From NCBI GenBank assembly GCA_007130355.1, contig SLSQ01000050.1, forward strand, positions 1-37,211: a stretch of 37,211 nt of DNA, read 5' to 3'. Below, one piece after another: positions 34,320-37,211 of the stretch. Below the pieces are notes generated by a model, which was not told the DNA's origin, did no database searches, and saw only the letters and a program-made list of their open reading frames with translations. This DNA is from Trueperaceae bacterium (GTDB lineage Bacteria; Deinococcota; Deinococci; Deinococcales; Trueperaceae). A program made the position numbers and the translations under genes. Position 1 is the first letter of the stretch, and every line of letters starts with the position of its first letter.

Positions 34320-35432
34320 CTATTCGGCGCGAAGGACCCCGACGGCGCCCTTCTCCTTGTCGGCGAACTCGTGGTCGACCAGGTAGTACTCGCCCGCTTC
34401 GGGAACGATGAACTCGACCACCGCGCCCATGCCGGCTCCGACCAGGACGCTCTGCATGGCGTACATGTCGTTGCGCGGGTCGCCTTCGTAGTAGACGACG
34501 TCGAAGATGGCGCCGATCACGTGGAAGGTCGAGGTGTCGCTGGGGCCGACGTTCAGGAAGTGGATGCGGACGCGGTCGCCGACATCGGCTTCGAGCGGGC
34601 GGTCGCTGAGGGCGTTGCGGTGTCCGTTGAAGACGACGTGGCTCGGGTTCTTGTTCATGGCGGCCTGCGCGTCGAACTGGAAGCCGCCGTTCCCGCCGCG
34701 GGTCAGGTAGAACTCGCTCTGGACGACGACGTACTCGCGGTCGACCTGCGCGTCGGTCGGGAAGCCGTCCTTGGGCGAGACCACGACCAGGCCGTACTGG
34801 CCCATGGCGGTGTGCATCAGGACCATCGGAGTTCCGCAGTGGTAGATGTACGTGCCCGGGTAGTTCGCGACCCACTCGAAGCGGATCGACTCGCCGGGGG
34901 CGATGGTGCGCCACTTGTCGTTGGCGGCGACGGTGCCGGAGTGGAAGTCCATCGAGTGCGGCATCGGGGCGACCGCCTCTTGCACCGACTGCGGGTTGAA
35001 CTCGGCCAGCTGCGTCAGGAAGTCGGAGCCCTCTTGCTCGGGATCGGCGACCACGACGGTCTCGTCGCTGCGGTTCTTCATGGTGAAGATCACGCGGTCG
35101 CCTTCACGGACGTGCAGGACGGGGCCGGGTACGGCGCCGCCGTACGACCAGGAGGCGAAGCGCACGCCGGGCGCGATCTCGATGTCGGCGGCGAAGGTGT
35201 CGATGCGGACCTCGTGCGTGGTGGTTCCTTCGTGCTCGAGCGGGGAGAGGAACGGCGCCATCGAGAGGCCGGGTCCGACCACGGGCGGTCCGTCGTACGG
35301 CTCGGTGAACACTTCGGCTTCGGGCATTCCGAACTGCATGCCGTCGACCTCGAACGGTTCCTGGGCGTGCGCGGCGAAGGCGATCGAGAGGGCGGCGAGG
35401 GCGGTCAGGGCGGTGCGGGCGGTGCGGAACAT
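34320..35432 (-). CDS. nirK: Copper-containing nitrite reductase
   Basis: Signal peptide AAHAQE. T1/T2 Cu ligand motifs MPHSMDFHS, TYIYHCGTPMVLMHTAMGQYG and YYLVDHEFADKEKGAVGVL. Shine-Dalgarno GGAGGAG. Confidence 0.93.
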   Translation of the reverse strand: MFRTARTALTALAALSIAFAAHAQEPFEVDGMQFGMPEAEVFTEPYDGPPVVGPGLSMAPFLSPLEHEGTTTHEVRIDTFAADIEIAPGVRFASWSYGGAVPGPVLHVREGDRVIFTMKNRSDETVVVADPEQEGSDFLTQLAEFNPQSVQEAVAPMPHSMDFHSGTVAANDKWRTIAPGESIRFEWVANYPGTYIYHCGTPMVLMHTAMGQYGLVVVSPKDGFPTDAQVDREYVVVQSEFYLTRGGNGGFQFDAQAAMNKNPSHVVFNGHRNALSDRPLEADVGDRVRIHFLNVGPSDTSTFHVIGAIFDVVYYEGDPRNDMYAMQSVLVGAGMGAVVEFIVPEAGEYYLVDHEFADKEKGAVGVLRAE

Positions 35433-35477
35433 CGTCTCCTCCTTCGGTCCCCGGCGGGCGCGCGGTCGCGCTCGCTG

Positions 35478-35507
35478 CTTAACGAGGACATCTATGTCGG
35501 AGTTTAG
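35478..35507. promoter_or_regulatory. 30-bp dyad in the nirK/dinB divergent intergenic region, candidate operator
   Basis: CTTAACGAGGACAT-CT-ATGTCGGAGTTTAG has CTnAAC-N4-GACAT mirrored as ATGTC-N4-GTTnAG. Confidence 0.5.
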
Positions 35508-35589
35508 CGGTCCACCTTCGAGCCACCGAGGGACAGACGTCCTCGCGGAGGCCGGTGCGCGTCACCGGCGACCCGTCGTACGCTCGGGC

Positions 35590-36078
35590 ATGGTCGAAGC
35601 CGATCCGATCGTCCCCGTCGTCCGCGACCTCCTGCGCGAAGGCGTCCACGGCACGGACGACGCCGCGCCCGACTGGTTCGCCGGCGCGCCCGCCCTCGTT
35701 CCTGCCCTCCGCGCGATCGACGCCGAGCGAGCGTCGACACCGCTCCGCCCCGGAGGGCCCACCCTCGCGGCCCACGCCGGCCACGTGGCCTGGTTCCTGG
35801 GTACCCTCGCCGCCTTCGCCCGCGGCGAGCGGCCCCCGATCGACTGGGCCGCGAGCTGGCGCGTACGCACGGTCGACCGGAACGGTTGGAACGCCCTCCT
35901 CGACGACCTCGCCGGCCACGCCGACGAACTCGACGCGCACCTGGCCGCCGGCGCGCTCGCCGGCACCGACGACGAGCGCCTCCGCCCGGTCGTCGCGACC
36001 GTGGCGCACGTCGCGTACCACCTCGGCGCCGTCCGCACCGCGCTCGCGGCGACCGCCCCGGACACGACCGACGGCTGA
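35590..36078 (+). CDS. DinB-like four-helix protein
   Basis: TLAAHAGHVAWFLGTLAAFARG and RPVVATVAHVAYHLGAVRTAL give the His pattern of the DinB/YfiT-like superfamily. Leaderless start. Confidence 0.75.
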   Translation: MVEADPIVPVVRDLLREGVHGTDDAAPDWFAGAPALVPALRAIDAERASTPLRPGGPTLAAHAGHVAWFLGTLAAFARGERPPIDWAASWRVRTVDRNGWNALLDDLAGHADELDAHLAAGALAGTDDERLRPVVATVAHVAYHLGAVRTALAATAPDTTDG

Positions 36079-36111
36079 CACGCGACGACCGTCCCCGCTG
36101 GGGCATGGGAA

Positions 36112-36143
36112 CGGGCCGGAACCGATCGCTCGGTTCCGGCCCG
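36112..36143. terminator. Bidirectional terminator-like hairpin between convergent dinB-like gene and catalase
   Basis: CGGGCCGGAACCGA-TCGC-TCGGTTCCGGCCCG is a perfect 14-bp stem, followed on + by T-containing CTTCGCTTCGTGCTTCG. Confidence 0.75.
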
Positions 36144-36210
36144 CTTCGCTTCGTGCTTCGCGCGCCGACGATGACCGCGCGTGCGGCCCGCGGCGGCGCT
36201 CAGGTCCGGG

Positions 36211-37211
36211 TCAGTCGGCCGCCTGCGCCCGGACGCGCTTCAGGGCCTCCTCGACGCGGCGAGCGTAGTCCTCGTCGGCTCGGCGCAGGTGCGAGATCCA
36301 GCGCTCCTGCACCTCCGGGCGGGCCTGACCGATGCCGCCGGCGGTTCGGGCCGCGACCCGGTCGCGGTGGTCCTCGTCGAACATCCGGTACAGGTTGCCG
36401 GCCTGCGTGTAGTCGTCGTGATCGGTATGGGCGTCCCAGCGGTCGACCACCGCCTGGCCCAGGTCCCAGGCCGGATCGCGGACCTCCGGATCCTCCTGCG
36501 GCGCGCCCTCGACGCTGTTCGGGTGGTAGTTCGGGTGCCCGTGCGGGTTCGGCTGGGCCATGTACCCGTCACGCGTGTACGTCGCCGTCTCGCTGCGCGG
36601 CCGGTTCACGTCCAGCTTGTCGTGGTTCACGCCCAGCCGGTACAGCTGCGTATCGGCGTAGCTCATCAGGCGCGCCTGCAGCATCTTGTCGGGGCTCGGT
36701 CCGATGCCCGGCACCAGCGCGCTCGGCTTGAACGCCGCCTGCTCGACCTCGGCGTGGTAGTCGACCGGGTTGCGGTTCAGGGTGAGACGCCCGACCTCGA
36801 TCAGCGGGAACTCGCCGTGCGGCCACACCTTGGTCAGGTCGAACGGGTTCCAGCGGAACGACTCGGCCTGCTCCTGCGTCATGACCTGGATCTTGAGCGT
36901 CCAAGACGGAAAGTCGCCGCGGTCGATCGCCTGGACGAGGTCCGCCTGGTGCGACTCGCGGTCCACCCCGACGACCTGGGCGGCCTCGTCGTCCATCAGG
37001 TTGCGGACGCCCTGATCGCTCTTCCAGTGGAACTTGACCCACACCCGCTCGCCGGCATCGTTCACCATCGAGTAGGTATGGCTCCCGAACCCGTGCTGGG
37101 TCCGGTAGCTGGCGGGCAGGCCGCGATCGCTCATCAGGATCGTGACCTGGTGCAGCGACTCGGGCGACATCGACCAGAAGTCCCACTGCATGTCCATGTC
37201 GCGCAGGTTCG
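36211..37211 (-). CDS. Catalase (clade with conserved heme motif RLMSYADTQLYRLG), N-terminus beyond window end
   Basis: MDMQWDFWSMSPESLHQVTILMSDRGLPASYRTQHGFGSHTYSMVN and LMSYADTQLYRLGVNHDKLDVNRP. Confidence 0.96.
   Translation of the reverse strand, partial: NLRDMDMQWDFWSMSPESLHQVTILMSDRGLPASYRTQHGFGSHTYSMVNDAGERVWVKFHWKSDQGVRNLMDDEAAQVVGVDRESHQADLVQAIDRGDFPSWTLKIQVMTQEQAESFRWNPFDLTKVWPHGEFPLIEVGRLTLNRNPVDYHAEVEQAAFKPSALVPGIGPSPDKMLQARLMSYADTQLYRLGVNHDKLDVNRPRSETATYTRDGYMAQPNPHGHPNYHPNSVEGAPQEDPEVRDPAWDLGQAVVDRWDAHTDHDDYTQAGNLYRMFDEDHRDRVAARTAGGIGQARPEVQERWISHLRRADEDYARRVEEALKRVRAQAAD

Noticed and set aside
1-37211. CRISPR arrays, insertion sequences, prophage or integrase genes
   Set aside because: No direct-repeat/spacer pattern, transposase or integrase motifs, or terminal repeats were seen. 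All large frames are explained by ordinary genes.

Overview
High-GC bacterial chromosomal window. Gene style (leaderless -10 promoters, tight start/stop overlaps) and content suggest Deinococcota or a relative, but this is an inference. No IS element, CRISPR array, prophage or rRNA was seen. Order from left to right: a partial APH-family kinase (-); the RNA-turnover cluster rpsO-pnp-rnj (+); a NUDIX hydrolase and a group II PLP decarboxylase (-); tRNA-Pro(GGG) with a clear promoter; a translationally coupled kaiB-kaiC-PAS/GGDEF operon (+); a coupled tandem-UspA and ~2805-aa cyclic beta-1,2-glucan synthase-like operon (+); a 34-aa small ORF; a VTT/DedA-like membrane protein; an ABC exporter pair; a lipoprotein alpha/beta-hydrolase; a PcaD-like hydrolase (-); a DUF3006-like gene with a ComEC-type MBL/HhH protein; a P450 and FAD-oxidoreductase pair; a DUF302 gene behind a CsoR-like operator; prfC; a T4-Pnkp-like phosphatase; a nirK-nirV-SCO1 copper cassette (-); a DinB-like protein; and a partial catalase (-). 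The strongest candidate for a new system is the KaiA-less kaiBC timer coupled to a diguanylate cyclase and sitting next to the UspA/glucan-synthase operon. Other notable signals are a recurrent leaderless promoter signature, a possible dual-start lipoprotein/cytoplasmic DUF3006 protein, two operator-like palindromes, and a hydrolase lipoprotein whose catalytic His appears to be lost.
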